Origin: Bacillota bacterium
GTDB taxonomy: Bacteria > Bacillota > Bacilli > Bacillales_B > DSM-18226
Length of the DNA: 5,728 bases
Reading direction: 5' to 3'
Assembly (NCBI GenBank): GCA_021821235.1
Contig: JAKACS010000246.1
Location: forward strand, 1 to 5,728
This document shows positions 5,701-5,728 of the stretch, piece by piece; the stretch's first letter is position 1; each line of letters starts with the position of its first letter. Both the position numbers and the translations under genes were made by a program. A model generated the notes under the pieces. It was not told the DNA's origin, searched no databases, and saw nothing but the letters and a program-made list of their open reading frames with translations.

Positions 5701-5728
5701 CTGAAGAGCGTCGTGTAGGCCAAGAGTG

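Overview
The window looks like chromosomal DNA from a Gram-positive, endospore-former-type Bacillaceae (Bacillus sensu lato). The clues are AT-rich codon use, strong purine Shine-Dalgarno sequences, a TTG start, and three protein families whose closest known relatives are Bacillus YugO, YkoS and YkoT. I cannot name a species from sequence alone. There are four supported genes, in two divergent groups, and a repeat array lies downstream of the 3' end of each gene group and also between the two leftward genes.

Left part (1-2622, minus strand). A two-transmembrane potassium channel with an RCK/TrkA-N domain (yugO-like, 1639-2622) is followed by a NERD-domain (nuclease-related) protein with a zinc ribbon (522-1427). 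The NERD gene has its own likely SigmaA promoter (1457-1485) and a hairpin terminator (463-511). Between the two genes lies a degenerate 21-bp array (1541-1645) whose core matches the DnaA box TTATCCACA twice exactly. Beyond the terminator, 1-470 is a tandem array of a 52/53-bp unit: seven good copies and two decayed ones.

Right part (2765-5466, plus strand). A two-gene operon encodes a polytopic GT-C-like membrane protein (ykoS-like, 2765-4438) and a polyprenyl-phosphate glycosyltransferase of the DPM1/CsbB type with two C-terminal membrane helices (ykoT-like, 4450-5466). By family knowledge such a pair should make an undecaprenyl-phosphate-linked sugar inside the cell and transfer it to an envelope polymer outside. 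Downstream, 5533-5700 holds a second 21-bp array whose units read ATCCGCG.

The genes are ordinary core or near-core Bacillus functions: potassium efflux and signalling, envelope glycosylation, and an uncharacterised nuclease-like protein. I see no mobile element, CRISPR array, RNA gene or clear defence cassette. The unusual content is the repeats. Their periods are 21 bp and about 52.5 bp, close to two and five turns of B-DNA, and the two 21-bp arrays share the core TTTATCCRCR in the direction of the gene they follow.
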